From Molanna angustata (lineage: Eukaryota; Arthropoda; Insecta; Trichoptera; Molannidae), in contig OY754972.1 of NCBI GenBank assembly GCA_963576475.1, positions 16,048,506 through 16,112,505 of the forward strand: DNA of 64,000 nt. The letters run 5' to 3'. Position 1 is the first letter of the stretch; each line of letters starts with the position of its first letter. The translations under genes and the position numbers were made by a program. Below are positions 24,269 to 36,499 of this stretch, piece by piece. The notes below the pieces were generated by a model that was not told where the DNA came from, ran no database searches, and was given only the letters and a program-made list of their open reading frames with translations.

Positions 24269-24402
24269 AAAATTAGTCCTATAGCTAACACATTGAAAAT
24301 GGTGAAACAAAACTTAAAAAAATACAATCAGTTAAAATTAAGTTAAAATTAGTCCTATAGCTAACACATTGAAAATGGTGAAATATAAAACTTAAAAAAA
24401 TA
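24269..24402 (+). repeat. Tandem duplication, ~76-bp period
   Basis: AAAATTAGTCCTATAGCTAA...CATTGAAAATGGTGAAA...ACTTAAAAAAATAC occurs twice in a row with small indels. Confidence 0.85.
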
Positions 24403-24409
24403 CCTAGAA

Positions 24410-25045
24410 ATCACAAATTAATCTTGTTACATAATCCAGATGAAATTAATTATAAAAAATAGTCGATTCAAAGTAAACTGGCATAATATTTAGTACACAT
24501 AATATTATTGAACGGATGAAGATTACTTACTTCAAATTTTTAATTCCATTTTTGCTCCCCGTTATGATTTGCCCCCGCCTATTTTGCTAGTTTGTTGGTG
24601 TCGGCCCTGATACTTAATGTGGTCGTATCTTTCTGGAATTATCCAATACCGCAAATATGTGTTCATGAGTTTTTCGTTATTATTATCACTCGACTTCCTG
24701 TCATTTTAAAGATTGTAAGTGCGTTGGAAATTAATTAACGTATTTTTTATAGATTTAAAATAAAAAGAGTGGATCGCACCCAACACCAAAATCTACATTA
24801 AATAGTTAGTGTCCATTTTTTTTCTTTTTGAATCATATCAGTCCATAAATGCGGACCTTGTAGCAATGAAGAGTAAAAAATCAGGGTTTTCATGGCTTTT
24901 TGTAAACTGATTGTTTCACTTTAATCCTCACTTTCAGTTAACGGTGAGCCAGCTGTTCTCGTGAATAGCTCTCTTTGGCACTTTTAAGAGAAGTGTCTGC
25001 AAGGTTTTAAAGTTGGACTCTTCTTGTATTCTATTTTGCAAGGGG
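24410..25045. other. AT-rich intergenic DNA
   Basis: No recognised feature. Confidence 0.4.
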
Positions 25046-25059
25046 CCATTATAAGTCAT

Positions 25060-26430
25060 TCAGACCCGAGCGCACAGTTCTAGGTAATTAAATACTAACT
25101 CCTAACCTCACTGAAGTATGCATGTCGGCGTAAACTAACATTGCCAATCTGTCTAAGGGCCGATCTTATAAACGTCCGTTAGTTAGATTTCAGACCAAAC
25201 AAACCGAAATTTGATACAAATGCTCTATATTTCGTCTTATAACAATCCGTTAGTTAAATTTTAGTAAAATTTTACCGATAGCCTTTACTGACGGTCGGAC
25301 CACCGATTAAGCGTTCGTTAACGATAAGTTATGGAAGGATTGAGTTTTACCACACTTGTTTTTTTTTATATTGCGGTACATTGTTAATATTACGAATATT
25401 TTGAAACATACTGTTTTATATTTTTTGGATTTTTATATTGAATTGCTTTTTTTCAGTAAAAATCGTCGTTCGACAGTGATTTTGAATAACCAAAACGAAT
25501 TTGATTACAAGTTTGTGTTTGACCAAATATTTTATTATTTCGAAATGACATTGATGACACTGAATTTCGTTTTATTTTATTTAAAAAAAATGAATGAATA
25601 AATAATTGTAACTAGTACCAACATATGCATTAAGTTTTTTTAAATTTCATTTTAATGCAATCCAGCGCACTAGCTAAATAATAAAGGATTATCACCATTT
25701 TTGTAATTTTTTGTATTGTTTGAAGTACGCAAAAAAATTAAACACTCTCTGTTTATATATTGCAATGACAGCACCGCTTTATCCATTACAATCCATTATT
25801 GTCCATTACAAATCCATTGAAAATCCATTGTAGTCTAATTAGACTGTAACTGTCAAATAAACGGACAGTTAAAATAGTTTTATAATACCGCCGATAGTAA
25901 TATCTACTTAGGAACATCCATCCGTTAGTAAATCGTAAACATACTTACGAATATTTGGTCTTTCGTTTATAAGATCGGCCCTAAAAGTAAGGTTGATCGC
26001 GAGGAACTTTACGAATAGCTTAATACTAAAATACGAGATGTTTTCGATGGATGATGATTTTAGCGACTTCGTCAAATATGTATTTGGTAATTTTGTCAAA
26101 TCAAATACCAAACAGAGTATTCAGCGATCTATAAGAGATGCCGAAATTCGCTGGAATTTCAGAAAAATCGTGACATCGAGCTGTCAGTGTGAGCTTGGTT
26201 ATATGTGTTTATGTTGTTATGACAAAAAAAAACATATTTAACGTCAGCTTTAACCCATAGAAGATCTCTTTTCTTCATACACAATAATGGGAAATGCTAC
26301 GCCATTGACCTAAAGTTAGGCGTAGAATTTAGTTAGTGATATCTCTGCAACGCAATTGCTAAGTATACTAAATACTCCAGTGAGGTTAGGAGTTAGTGTT
26401 TAGCTACCTAGGACTGTGAATTCGGGTCAT
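25060..26430. mobile_element. Older inverted-repeat element split by a PIF-like insertion
   Basis: Left CAGACCCGAGCGCACAGTTC...ACTAACTCCTAACCTCACTG (25060-25112) is the inverse of CAGTGAGGTTAGGAGTTAGT...GACTGTGAATTCGGGTC (26371-26427). Removing the 25157-25981 insertion leaves roughly 0.54 kb. An 82-codon frame (25993-26241) inside has no recognised motif. Class unknown. Confidence 0.65.
25157..25981. mobile_element. PIF/Harbinger-like non-autonomous element
   Basis: 825 bp with TIRs GGGCCGATCTTATAAACG and CGTTTATAAGATCGGCCC, flanked by TAA on both sides (25154-25156, 25982-25984). TWA target duplications are the hallmark of PIF/Harbinger. The interior is AT-rich with CCGTTAGT words near both ends and no transposase, so it would depend on an autonomous relative. 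Confidence 0.8.
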
Positions 26431-28380
26431 ATACTCCGATTGCAATCTACCTATACACAATAACCACCCATTTACAAACTTTTTCAGAACATGCACTCTC
26501 ATTGTGTGATAAAAGCTAGGTAAGGTGTTTTCAGACTAAGAAATGAGTAGCGTTTTTGGGCGTAAGTCTTAAAGGCTTTCCTTATATTCAATAATCCTCT
26601 GCTTCCACATCTTGTTCCACGTATATTGTTTTTCACTGCAAGTTCTAAATTTAAACGTTTAAAATGCATATTTCGAATTAGGCAGTTTATAAATTAATGT
26701 TTTTTCACCCTCTGTTAACAAAGTCCACATAAATATAACGCATAACACCGAATCTACGTCATATCTCGGTTCAGTGGTTTCACAAGTCCAAACTTCGACC
26801 GAAGTGGGGTCATTATTCATTGAAAACAATGCGCATTTATGACGAAATTGATCATTGGACCTCGAAAATTCTATTACATACATAGCTATTACATAACTGA
26901 TTTTGTTTCAGTTTGTTTCAATGTAAGAACTGTTTTATACACGCTATTTGATTTATCGTGATTTTTCTATATTTAGTATTTTTGGTAGATTATTGCTATA
27001 TAGGTAGATATGTGCTTACAGAGTTATCTAAAATTAGTTAAATTAAATTAGGAATCATCCGTACTCAACCACTCATTATATGTGTTTATGATACCTAGTT
27101 ATTTTGTCTTCTCTTATTTTTCTTAAGATTTTTATTTGAAATTCTATGACATTAGTGTCATTAGCAATCTCTGAAAATCATATTTTATTTATTTTTTCTT
27201 ATGATAAATTATTTCATAGATTTTTGATGAAAAAATAATAGTTATATGTTTTTCGTTATATTTAATTTAGTTCGCAAACGCGACTCCCTTTTTTTATTTT
27301 TGAAATTATTTCGTGTATCGCATTGATTGGGCGTAATTTAATGAAAAAAAAATTATATCCGTTGACTTAAAAAGCAGGCTTTCATAATAACAAATATGCG
27401 TCCAATGCACAAAACATTTCTAAGTCAATAAATTAAACGTAAGTTTATTCCTATCTACCTCCTTTATTGACAATTTGGAATAACTTCATGGTTTTTATTT
27501 TAACGCTTCATTGTGTCATCCACCTTTTTAATTTTGTTATGCAAGAAATTTGCGTATATTTAATTGTATTATTACTATTCATAATGTTATGACACTGACG
27601 CATTTGCTTTTATATGCGGTTATCTGATTGCGTAGGTACATATTAATCTATACGGTGTGCCATATTAAAATATATGTAATCAATGATCCTTTTGAAGAGC
27701 GCGTATACTGGCGTAAACGTAATTAAGATTTCATCGTTCACGCCGGTTATCATATTAAAATTACGCAATAGACTCCATCGTTTTATATTATTAACATAAA
27801 CATCTCGCCATTTCCACCTGCTCGCAAATTTCTTTTTTTTATAATCATACCGTCTTGTTTACGACGAATATAATCTGGTGCCTGGACTCATACAACGCTG
27901 GTTTCAATTGGCGAAACAAACTGAAAATGAACGACTTACATCGTTGTTATTTTCACTGATCCACCCAGAAATCGTCGTGTTTCACGATCAAAAAATAATT
28001 TCTGACAGCAGATTATGTATTTTTTTTTTACTGAAAACTGTTATTTTCCAATAAAAACATATAACATATACAGCTCTATGATACCGATCGATCATTGATT
28101 GATCTCTTATCACTGTGAAATCAATATCTCAAGGATAATCGAACACGTATCGACTACTTATATGTCGTATGAAATCCTTGAATGTAAACAGTTTAAGATA
28201 ACTTCTTCATCTTTGAAAGCACTCGTTAGGTCTATTTTTTCTCTGTTTGGTGTGTATTTCGCCACTGCCATTTTTTTCTAGAACTTCTGAGGTAACTAAC
28301 AGGTACTAAACACGTACCCAATAACAAGTTGCCACATTCCGCAGACTTACAATATCAATCGTCTCACTGATCCAGACTGA
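26430..28380. other. AT-rich intergenic DNA
   Basis: A 74-codon minus frame at 26659-26883 has balanced composition (HKCALFSMNNDPTSVEVWTC) but no domain I know; an exon cannot be excluded. Otherwise nothing recognised. Confidence 0.35.
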
Positions 28381-28389
28381 AAACACAAT

Positions 28390-28475
28390 TAAAAATTGTG
28401 TCTCCACCGGGAATCGAACCCGGGACCTTTGGCTCGGTAGTCATATGAGGACTGTAAACTAACGACGATGTTTGA
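28390..28475 (-). repeat. tRNA-like SINE head (family C)
   Basis: The reverse complement ends GGTCCCGGGTTCGATTCCCG, then GTGGAGACACAATTTT, with a CTACCGAGCCAAAGGTC anticodon-arm-like stretch. The B box is perfect but the 5' half does not fold into a clean tRNA. I prefer a SINE or tRNA relic to a functional tRNA. Confidence 0.5.
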
Positions 28476-28662
28476 TGCTTGAGGACAATTTACTAGATTT
28501 ACAATGCCCAACTAGGTAAAATACCTGTGACAGGACTAAAGTGTCTTGAAATTATGATACCTACTGTAAATAATGAATGCCAAATATTAAATCAATCATA
28601 TTTATAAAAAGAGCACCACAAACTATTTAGATATTTCAGATCAGCTAACAAGAAAAGTTGAC

Positions 28663-29074
28663 GATCAGGAGGGCAAGTCTCGTCATACCGTGAAATCAAA
28701 ACCTTCACTGTTTCCCATATCATGGATATTATCTGCAATACGTCTATTATTATATTCAAATCATCAGTAATTTTAAGTCCCTGTATGCCTTTGTGGCTTC
28801 TGGTGAATTATAGTGTTTTTGCAAGCTCTCCTCTCTCGTAAATTCCTTTCCCTTTAAAACTGAAATTACAGTTTACACAAAATTAATTTTTTCTGCAAAC
28901 TTAATTGGTCCTCTAATGAATAATATATTATTCATGTATAACTTGTTATTAAGACTGTATGTTTACAAAATATTATAAAATAAAAATAAATAAAATTTGA
29001 TAATTATATCCATGATATGGCTAGTCAAAAGGGTTTGATTTCATTGTTTGACGAGACTTGCCCCCCAGATCAGA
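28663..29074. mobile_element. ~410-bp TIR element
   Basis: Left GGAGGGCAAGTCTCGTCATA...CCATATCATGGATA (to 28737) and right TATCCATGATATGGCTAGTC...TTTGACGAGACTTGCCCCCC are inverted copies about 67-75 bp long. No coding capacity. GATCA is close to both ends, but an exact target duplication is unclear. Confidence 0.75.
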
Positions 29075-29079
29075 ATAAC

Positions 29080-30120
29080 CATCAAAACGAAATCAGCAAA
29101 ATTATCATAACCATCAATACAAAATATATTATATAAGATGTATTACCATACCTCTTTTACGTACAACTGCCTAACAACATTTCTATAAGTATAAAGGTAC
29201 TAAGTGGTTTAATGTTTAATGAACTCCCTTTGAGTCTTAGACTCGAAAATTTTTTTAATATATTTAAGATTTTGGAGAACTGATTTTCTTTGTTTATTTC
29301 ATTCTTGTTTTTGTGTAGCTTCATATTTTTAGTAGATGTGCAATGTTTTGGCCAATTTTAACAGTACAAAATAGATACTCCCCTCTTTTAACATGAGATT
29401 TTATCTCAATTAAATATGGTTATTATGAATCATATAATGGAATTTGCATACCTTTTTAAATTGTGATTTATATTTAAACTTTGTATTGATTTGTAATAAA
29501 TAAAATTAATAAAATATTTGACATTCAAAAAAGTTGATAAAACAAAAAGAAATAAAATACGCATTATTTTATTCATACATTCGATACAATTTTATTCTTA
29601 TAAAACAATATTTGTTGATACCGACTAGGTAACTATTTTGATGTTAATATAAATTAAATTTAGGTATTTCAGATAGGTTTCCATCAACGACCTATATTCA
29701 ATCGAAAAACATGACAATTTTCGAAATACCTACTTTTTTGTATAATGATTTATGTCACATTTTCAGAGCACCGCACATTGACGACTTTTTCCGGTTCGTC
29801 AGACATTCAGCTCGGTGTGGTGTACCTCCACCTGGCCTGGCGCGTGTCAGTCAGTTGTTAATAAATATTCCATGTGCATTTCTGGGTTTCAAGGCCCTAT
29901 CCGTTATCGAAAGAGTCATCGTCCACTCGTCACGGCGGGTTCGGTGTTCACCAAAGCGAAATCGGTCATTGCGCATAATCCATAGACAAATTCAAGGTCT
30001 AGTACACCATCGGACCATCAGACTGCGAGGAGTTATTGACATGTGAGAGATACATACTCTATGGAAAAGACTTATTGAAACATGATAAAAAAGTTGGAAA
30101 ATATTTAATTTTTAAGTGAA
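29080..30120. other. Unassigned, includes a GC-richer 111-codon frame
   Basis: 29711-30046 is open for 111 codons on the plus strand and is richer in GC than its flanks, but the Arg-rich translation matches no family I know. Confidence 0.35.
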
Positions 30121-30129
30121 TAATAAAAA

Positions 30130-30290
30130 AAATCGTGACTTTGTAGGATATTTAATATGTGCTCTGTTTTGTTGTGCACATCTTTGCCTTTTTAATTGTG
30201 CCCCTTTAATTCAATTTAATTCAATATAATTTAATTCAGTATTATTCATACATTGAGACACGTGGGGTATAAATCGTAATATCGTAATTA
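30130..30290 (+). repeat. Dispersed repeat R3
   Basis: GATATTTAATATGTGCTCTG...TTTTTAATTGTGCCC...TCAGTATTATTCATACATTG...GTGGGGTATAAAT recurs in inverted orientation at 45265-45415. About 150 bp; class unknown. Confidence 0.7.
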
Positions 30291-30317
30291 AGTTTTCTGG
30301 ATACGTTTCCACTAATC

Positions 30318-31400
30318 TTGACTGTACAGACAGATCCGGTCTATACTGATTTTTCTAAGGCCTTTGACAGTGTAAATCATGACGTTTTGTTACAAAAACT
30401 ACATGACTTTGGATTCGATAATTGCCTCCTGTCATTTTTCGCTTCCTACCTTGAAAATCGGAAACAATACGTAAAGGTGGGTCAGTTGTTCTCAGGAATT
30501 CCAATATTACTCTGGGATTCCTGAGATCTAATCTGGGCCCGATTTTGTTTTTGTTATTTATTGACGACATAAAGGATGTCATAGAACACTGTCTTTTTTT
30601 ACTCTACGCTGACGACTTAAAGATTTTCTTGTCTATCAGAACTATGGAGAATAGCTTGAAGCTCCAGTGTGATATTGACAACTTGTCAAAGTGGTCAATC
30701 ACTAATAAATTGTTGTTCAATATCAAAAAATGTGTTGTCGTGAGCTACAGTCGCTCGACAAACCCTATACTATTCAACTGTTTGATGGACGGTACCACGC
30801 TAGCACGAAAAGTCACATTTAAGGACTTGGGGGTGATGTATGATGCTAAGTTGACCTTCGCTGACCACATCACCAACCTAACATCCAGGTGTGGACAGTT
30901 GCTAGGCCTGACTTTTCGCCTGGGAAAATATTTTTCAAATCCGGAGGCGTTAAAGAGTACCTATATTCAACTGTATGGTGCGTACCAAACTGGTGTTTGG
31001 TAGTGCTGTTTGGGCACCATGCCGGAGGAAATACTCCGAAATGCTGGAGCAGATCCAGAAAAAGTTTTTAAGGCACCTTTACATGCGTACGCATGGAGTG
31101 TACCCAACTTATATGCATCAATCACCCTAATCTCCTTGAGGCCTGTGCCTATCAGAGTCTCGAAAGGCGAGATAATTCATTACTTCTGGTGGGTTACAAA
31201 GTTATAAATTTTATCATTAACTGCCCGATTTTGCTTGAGCACCTAGTCATCTACGCTCCCCGAACTACGTGAGAGGTAGAGGACACCACTTGTATAATTT
31301 ACCTGCCGCCCGTATAGACGCGGTTGCTCACAACACTCTCGTTCGGATGTCTGTTTTGTTAAATGGTTTACCTGTTGAAACAGACGTCTTCTTCTGGGGC
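30318..31400 (+). pseudogene. Jockey/CR1-like LINE reverse transcriptase, decayed
   Basis: Translations read YTDFSKAFDSVNHDVLLQKL (RT block with the first catalytic Asp), YLENRKQYVKVG, SNLGPILFLLFIDDI, FLLYADDLKIF (the FADD/YADD catalytic box), FKDLGVMYDAKLTF, then FGSAVWAPCRRKY and QKKFLRHLYMRTHGVYP. A final RGRGHHLYNLPAARIDAVAH stretch is the usual C-terminus. A small duplication breaks the frame near 30500 and stops and frameshifts follow 31000. It begins inside the RT, so it is a 5'-truncated dead copy. A SINE-B fragment follows. Confidence 0.88.
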
Positions 31401-31409
31401 GTTCAGCGT

Positions 31410-31510
31410 GCTCCGACTTCCGGGATTCGATCCCCAGCAGAGGAGAAATTTATTTAAATTCATTTCTTACGCTAATATTGCTTCTTTGGACTGGAAGTGC
31501 TGATTTTCTT
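31410..31510 (+). repeat. SINE-B fragment
   Basis: GGGATTCGATCCCCAGCAGA (B box), GGAGAAATTTATTTAAATTC and ATTGCTTCTTTGGACTGGAA match the middle of SINE-B. The 5' head and 3' tail are missing or diverged. Confidence 0.75.
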
Positions 31511-31514
31511 TATT

Positions 31515-32010
31515 TAAGTTAATATTTTTTTCATTTCTACAGTTTGTTTTGTTTTAGGTGAATAATAATAACGCATAAGAAATATTATTCAAATAGATGT
31601 TTTTGATTGGTTACATGATCAATTATTTGTACAATCTAATATCGGTACTTGAATACGGAAATTGAATAGATATAATTTACCTATGGGAATTACGTATTCA
31701 AATATGAATAACAACGTTTTTAATTTCATGTTTTTGTTATTACGTTTAATATCATTTGGATTAAGTGGGTTGGATGATTATATGAAATTGGCGCATAGTA
31801 CAACAAAAAGTAATTTAAACAATGCTTAACATGAAAGTAAAGTCAAAATTCGACGGTAATTCATTACATTTTTAACTTTGATAACTCATTGGACCTGATA
31901 TATGATAAAAAACATCATATAAGCATTAAGGGGTAGGTACAAAGTTTTATTTTCGTATATTGCAAAACCTACCTAATCTTTTAAATAGGTACCTACCATT
32001 TATGTTGATT
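31515..32010. other. AT-rich intergenic DNA
   Basis: No recognised feature. Confidence 0.4.
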
Positions 32011-32012
32011 CA

Positions 32013-32120
32013 CTGTTTATTTATTTTATTCATTTTTCACACCTTTATCACAAAGGCTATTATGAAAATTACTGCTGCCCAATGAGGTAACCCTGTTCTA
32101 GGGCTAGCAGTTTACAATCT
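32013..32120 (-). repeat. LINE 3' tail, minus strand
   Basis: TTTTTCACACCTTTATCACA...ATTACTGCTGCCCAATGAGG...CTGTTCTAGGGCTAGCAGTT matches 40255-40350 closely. Read on the minus strand it ends in an AT-rich (AAATAAAT) tail, as a retroposon 3' end does. Confidence 0.6.
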
Positions 32121-32404
32121 TACCAAACCAAATATTTGACATTTTGGTTTTACATAGTTGTGTATTTTGTCTTTTCCAAAAAAAATATAAGAGCGGACAC
32201 CAGACATCACAACACAACATTTTAAAATATTACATATTTACTTATATCTTAAAAACAAAAGTATAAACCGATACAGTAAATTTTGATATGTAATTTGTTT
32301 TATTACATTTTTTTTGTAATTTACTCCTCTGTGCGCGCAGTTTGATTTCATGCTGTTTTAATATAAATTGCATCATTCATTTTTTGTGTTAGTTTCAATT
32401 TCAA

Positions 32405-32600
32405 CATTTCTTCTTCTTCCTCCTCAAGTCAGACCAAGTCAGCACTTCTCCATTTATCGTCCGAGCTTTTGGCTACGTGTCCCGCCCATTTCCATCTCAA
32501 AGTAGCCACTGTTTGGATTATGTCACTTACATTTGATCTTTCTCTCACCGTTTTATATCTTATTTTATCTCTTAAGTGACAGACCCAGCATAGTTATTTC
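32405..32600 (-). pseudogene. RTE-like LINE C-terminal fragment
   Basis: The minus-strand frame reads KTVRERSNVSDIIQTVATLR, WKWAGHVAKSSDDKWRSADL. This is the I-R-x-x-T-x-V-x-D-I ... L-R/K-W-x-W-x-GH pattern of the region downstream of the RT. Terminates in a Glu-rich GAAGAAG stretch. Confidence 0.8.
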
Positions 32601-32609
32601 CATAGATCT

Positions 32610-33860
32610 CATCTAACTCCTACGTAATACGTCATTGTCATTTATTGCGCCTCCGGAAAATTTCCCACTTATAAGTATACAATAAATACTTTAATTTTTA
32701 ATGTTTTCGATGTAGGTAAAACAACATTATATTTTGTCATATACGACAACAATATTTACAAAATATTTTATGTAGTAAAATAATTGTATTTTTGTTGTTT
32801 CTCGTGTTTTATTACTGTCCACTGTTTTAAGTATTCAAATAATAACTGTGATTCGACATTTTTAATGCCATTAATAATACCAAATTTGTTTAATTCGACG
32901 TATAATTATTTTATCATATCGTGAAGGAATTTATTTACATTGTCATCTCATCTGATTATCTCCTGAATAATGTGATATTTATTGGTGTTTATAATGTCGT
33001 GTTCAAGGCTTTAAAACTTTGCACACTTACAAAAAATAGATAGCCAGTAGATATGTATGTGCGTGAGAATTTGTTCATTCGTTTGGAAAATTTATTTAAT
33101 CAGTACTTAATCAATAATTTACCATTTATGAAAATTCATTTATTTTATATCATGTACTTACCCACTTTCATTCTGGCAAGAGAAAATTGCCTTTTGGTTT
33201 TTATCTCAATTGTGTTGAAGTATTTTTCTTTAAGTCGTTCTAAACATCAATCAGATTAAATGAAAATTTACCTGTTTTGCACCTAGGTATATGATACGAG
33301 ATTTAAATAGGTATTTAAATAGAAAACAGCTAGTTGAAATATCAGGTCATTTAAAGAATTGAAAACATATTGTTTATTGAGTTACACTACGATCTATTTT
33401 TCTTGCGTAACTATTACCTAACAGGTAACTTTTGAAAATATTTTTGTCAAAGCCTTACGTCATTCATTCATTTATAAAAAATATGTATTTACGGACACTT
33501 TAAGTAAGCAAAACAAGGAAAATCTGAGTACGATGATCCTTGACGAGTCATTCATCTAATTCAAGGAATGTGTTGATTCGAATGATTCACCTTTTTTTAA
33601 AAGATCATCATACCAAGAAAATGATTATATTAACGAATTCTCACATGACAGATTTATATTCGTATTATTCTAATAAAAGTATATAATTATTGTATTTCTA
33701 CATTATATGAATTACGCTATTTCACTGATTGCTTATATAATCACATGTCACACTCTTCTCTCTTGGCATACTTTAGAATTTTAATTCTGAAATATAAATG
33801 AGCAAAAATTTAAATTCTCTGTCAAATGTATCCATATTTCAAAAAAAATAGTAATTTTTA
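32610..33860. other. AT-rich intergenic DNA
   Basis: No recognised feature. Confidence 0.4.
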
Positions 33861-33863
33861 CAT

Positions 33864-34000
33864 GTCTTCTTCTTCTTTTGAATAGACCTTCAGGTCTGTT
33901 TTTTAAGAGGCCTGCTCTTCCTGCGAAGTGGACCCCCAGCTATCCCTCCATCTTTTTGGCGGTCTACCGCGAGGAATGTCAAAAGTCTTTATTTGCAAAC
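33864..34000 (-). pseudogene. LINE C-terminal scrap
   Basis: The minus strand reads PRGRPPKRWRD then a frame ending in RSIQKKK, the usual G-R-P-x-K-R-W ending of insect LINE frames. Short and frameshifted. Confidence 0.6.
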
Positions 34001-34146
34001 GAATTGTCTAACTCCACAACAACCATAGGTAAAAAAAAACATTTTCTACAACAAGGTTTTTTTTAAAAAGTAAAAATTTAATAGATTTCTACAAGTTAAG
34101 AAGGGCCTAGTCAGCCGAAACGGTAGTTTTGAAATAAGAAAAAAAA

Positions 34147-34394
34147 TGTGATATCTCTTCGTGTCGACGGAGTTTCCCGAATGCGGAGTCGGACGCATTC
34201 GTATATTGAATGAGCGACTGCCATTCTTTGCCTTAGGCCTATAGGCTAAACACCGTACATCGTGTTATTATTGTTTTGTGATAATTGCGTGCATATTTTG
34301 AGAAACTGTATTATTGTATTATTAATAAGGTATATTATATGTAAATAAAGTCGATTTGAATTGTATTCTAGGCTTGTTCATTACATACACAACA
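34147..34394 (+). repeat. Probable LTR remnant of a second gypsy-type element
   Basis: TGTGATATCTCTTCGTGTCG...TTACATACACAACA followed by TTGGCGACGAGAATTAAAAC. ACA-TTGGCGACGAG is a junction I recognise from insect Ty3/gypsy elements, where the LTR meets the primer-binding region. AATAAAG near 34345 could be the poly(A) signal. Only about 170 bp of leader follows, and no gag or second LTR is seen. Confidence 0.5.
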
Positions 34395-34412
34395 TTGGCG
34401 ACGAGAATTAAA
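34395..34412 (+). other. Primer-binding-site-like start of internal region
   Basis: TTGGCGACGAGAATTAAA lies directly after the putative LTR end. tRNA identity not assigned. Confidence 0.4.
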
Positions 34413-34892
34413 ACAAGTTTTGTGTGAAAAAATAGTAAGTTGCACGGGTGTAGAAACATAATCAATTTAGTTTTATTTGAAAATATCTAGTGTAATGGAG
34501 TTCTACTCCTTAAATACCGTCAGTATTGACAATTTAGAACTTTGTCTTCAAGAGTAAACGCACAAAAAGGAAATATCGTTTCAGAATTATAAAAAAGAAA
34601 GTGGATACGAAAATGATAAAATACAATTATTTGATATTATTAACCATAGAAATTTTATCTGCATTCAATGTAAATAAAAACATATTTTACACAATTTTGT
34701 TTTTTTTAACTTTTCTCTTCATTTGTTATTTTCATTCAAATTATTCTGCTTTTTTGGCACTATTTATCCAACTGTTGATTTGTTCAAGAGAATTTTAATA
34801 ATCGGCGATATCAACCTTATTACCGTGTGAGAGAATTGTACGCAGTTGTGGATTTTTTGCATGATTTTTCCGACATTGAACTAAATAATAAC

Positions 34893-35500
34893 CAGCTTAG
34901 AGGCTTCGCAGCATGTATTTTATGTACACATGGATGAACTCAAAATTCGGAGTAGAACATTCAGTGCGTCTGTGTGTCCCTTATAACATTTGATCCGCTT
35001 AATGCACAGAGCCCAAAATTTAAGAAAATATCGAATATGTTAGGCCTTCAAAACTTTAATACTCAGAATTTTCAATTTTTTGTTCTACGTCGGATTTGCA
35101 ACATTTGAATTTTAATTTTATTTTCCCATTTTCATATATCAAAAACTATAGAAAAATGCAACTTTTTATGAAAACATTCCAGGATTTCTCAAAATTTGAC
35201 AAACCAACTAGACAATTTAATTTTCTATAAAACGTATAGTATTGCGTCTTAAACCTTTTATTAACATTTTTTTGAAAAAATTTAAATTAGTGACGACATT
35301 GCTTCATACAATTTGTATGTCAGTGGCCTATACACAATATGTAAGAAGTCTTAATAGTTTGATATTTAATCTCCATACATAATATATATACATACCATCA
35401 AGATGATTATTTGGTATGTATTCTTCAACAATCCATTTTGCATACTATCGACAGTTGGGTATCATGTATTATATGCAATTAGTTTATCTATGTCCAGCAC
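34893..35500 (-). repeat. Dispersed repeat R2, minus-strand copy
   Basis: AGCTTAGAGGCTTCGCAGCA (R2 right end), TTATAACATTTGATCCGCTT, GCACAGAGCCCAAAATTTAA, AACTAGACAATTTAATTTTC and GACAGTTGGGTATCATGTAT follow in reverse R2 order. Includes both termini, so about full length with deletions. Confidence 0.8.
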
Positions 35501-35504
35501 TTTC

Positions 35505-36015
35505 GCACCTTTAAATCATACGGAGATATCGGATCTATTCACTGTAGATAATACATACAAATCGCATGCAATACATAATATTTAAGAAAAAACACTACCT
35601 ATTTACTTACATATATTTTTAGCACGAACCCAACTAACCGTGATCAGTTCCAATCGACCTTCCGCGTTTTTTAGATAATCGAACATGGGTGTCTAGTGTC
35701 CATTAACTTTATTAATATTAATTTGTCATCGTGCTACGCGATAATTTTAAATAATTCGCTTGTCGTTCAATAATAATCTAACATAAAACACCAGTTGGCG
35801 AATTTGCTTACAATGACCTATCGTACTGTAGCCCAGATATGAACAATCTACGAACTGCAAGCGAAATAAGACTGTGTCGTCGTGGAAATATTATCACTTA
35901 CATATATAAATGCATGCAGATTATCTATGCCACATAAATTAGATCATGTTCGTTAGAGTTTTTAACCGAACAGTGCATTATACATAGTATAAAACATAAG
36001 TAGTAGTGGAGAGTA
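35505..36015. other. Unassigned intergenic DNA
   Basis: No recognised feature. Confidence 0.4.
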
Positions 36016-36019
36016 TATA

Positions 36020-36495
36020 AGATGGGCTGCGTTCAACAAATTATCAAATGTTCTTAAATCTACAAATATCCCAATCCACTAAAAGAAAAAAGTTTTTGAC
36101 GCTTGCGTACTCCCAGTGCTCACTTACGGCTTTGAAACATGTTGAAAAAAGAATGTTGAATATCTCGCTAAGGGACCACAAAACTAATGAATGGATTAGG
36201 AGGAACACAGGAGTAGCGGATGTGGCCAAAAGAATAGCGGAGTTAAAGTGGAGTTGGTCGGGTCATATGTCTCGGATGTCGGACGGACGATGGACAAAAA
36301 TTGTGATGGACTGGAGGCCAAGAACGGGAAGCAGAAGCGTGGGAAGGCCCCAGACAAGATGGTCCGATGACATCAAAAAAGTGGCAGGTCCTGAATGGCG
36401 AAGAACGGCACAGGATAGAGACCAGTGGAAGTCCAAGCGGAAGACCTTTGTCCAATACTGGACTCAAGAAGAGGCTGAGTAAGAAAGTAAGTAAG
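36020..36495 (+). pseudogene. RTE/BovB-like LINE 3' ORF fragment
   Basis: A first frame reads FDACVLPVLTYGFETC. After a frameshift near 36140 a second reads EKRMLNISLRDHKTNEWIRR, AELKWSWSGHMSRMSDGRWT, WRPRTGSRSVGRPQTRWSDD and a final DRDQWKSKRKTFVQYW. The order matches the C-terminal region of RTE-type polyproteins common in insects. The long open frame (36048-36482) only reflects a young copy; RT and endonuclease are absent. A (GTAA)n tail follows. Confidence 0.88.
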
Positions 36496-36499
36496 TGGA

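Noticed and set aside
29711..30046. 111-codon plus-strand frame as a gene
   Set aside because: No motif, splice context or repeat match; kept only as an unassigned stretch.
36048..36482. 144-codon frame as a host gene
   Set aside because: It is the C-terminal part of an RTE-type LINE polyprotein, frameshifted from upstream RT sequence.
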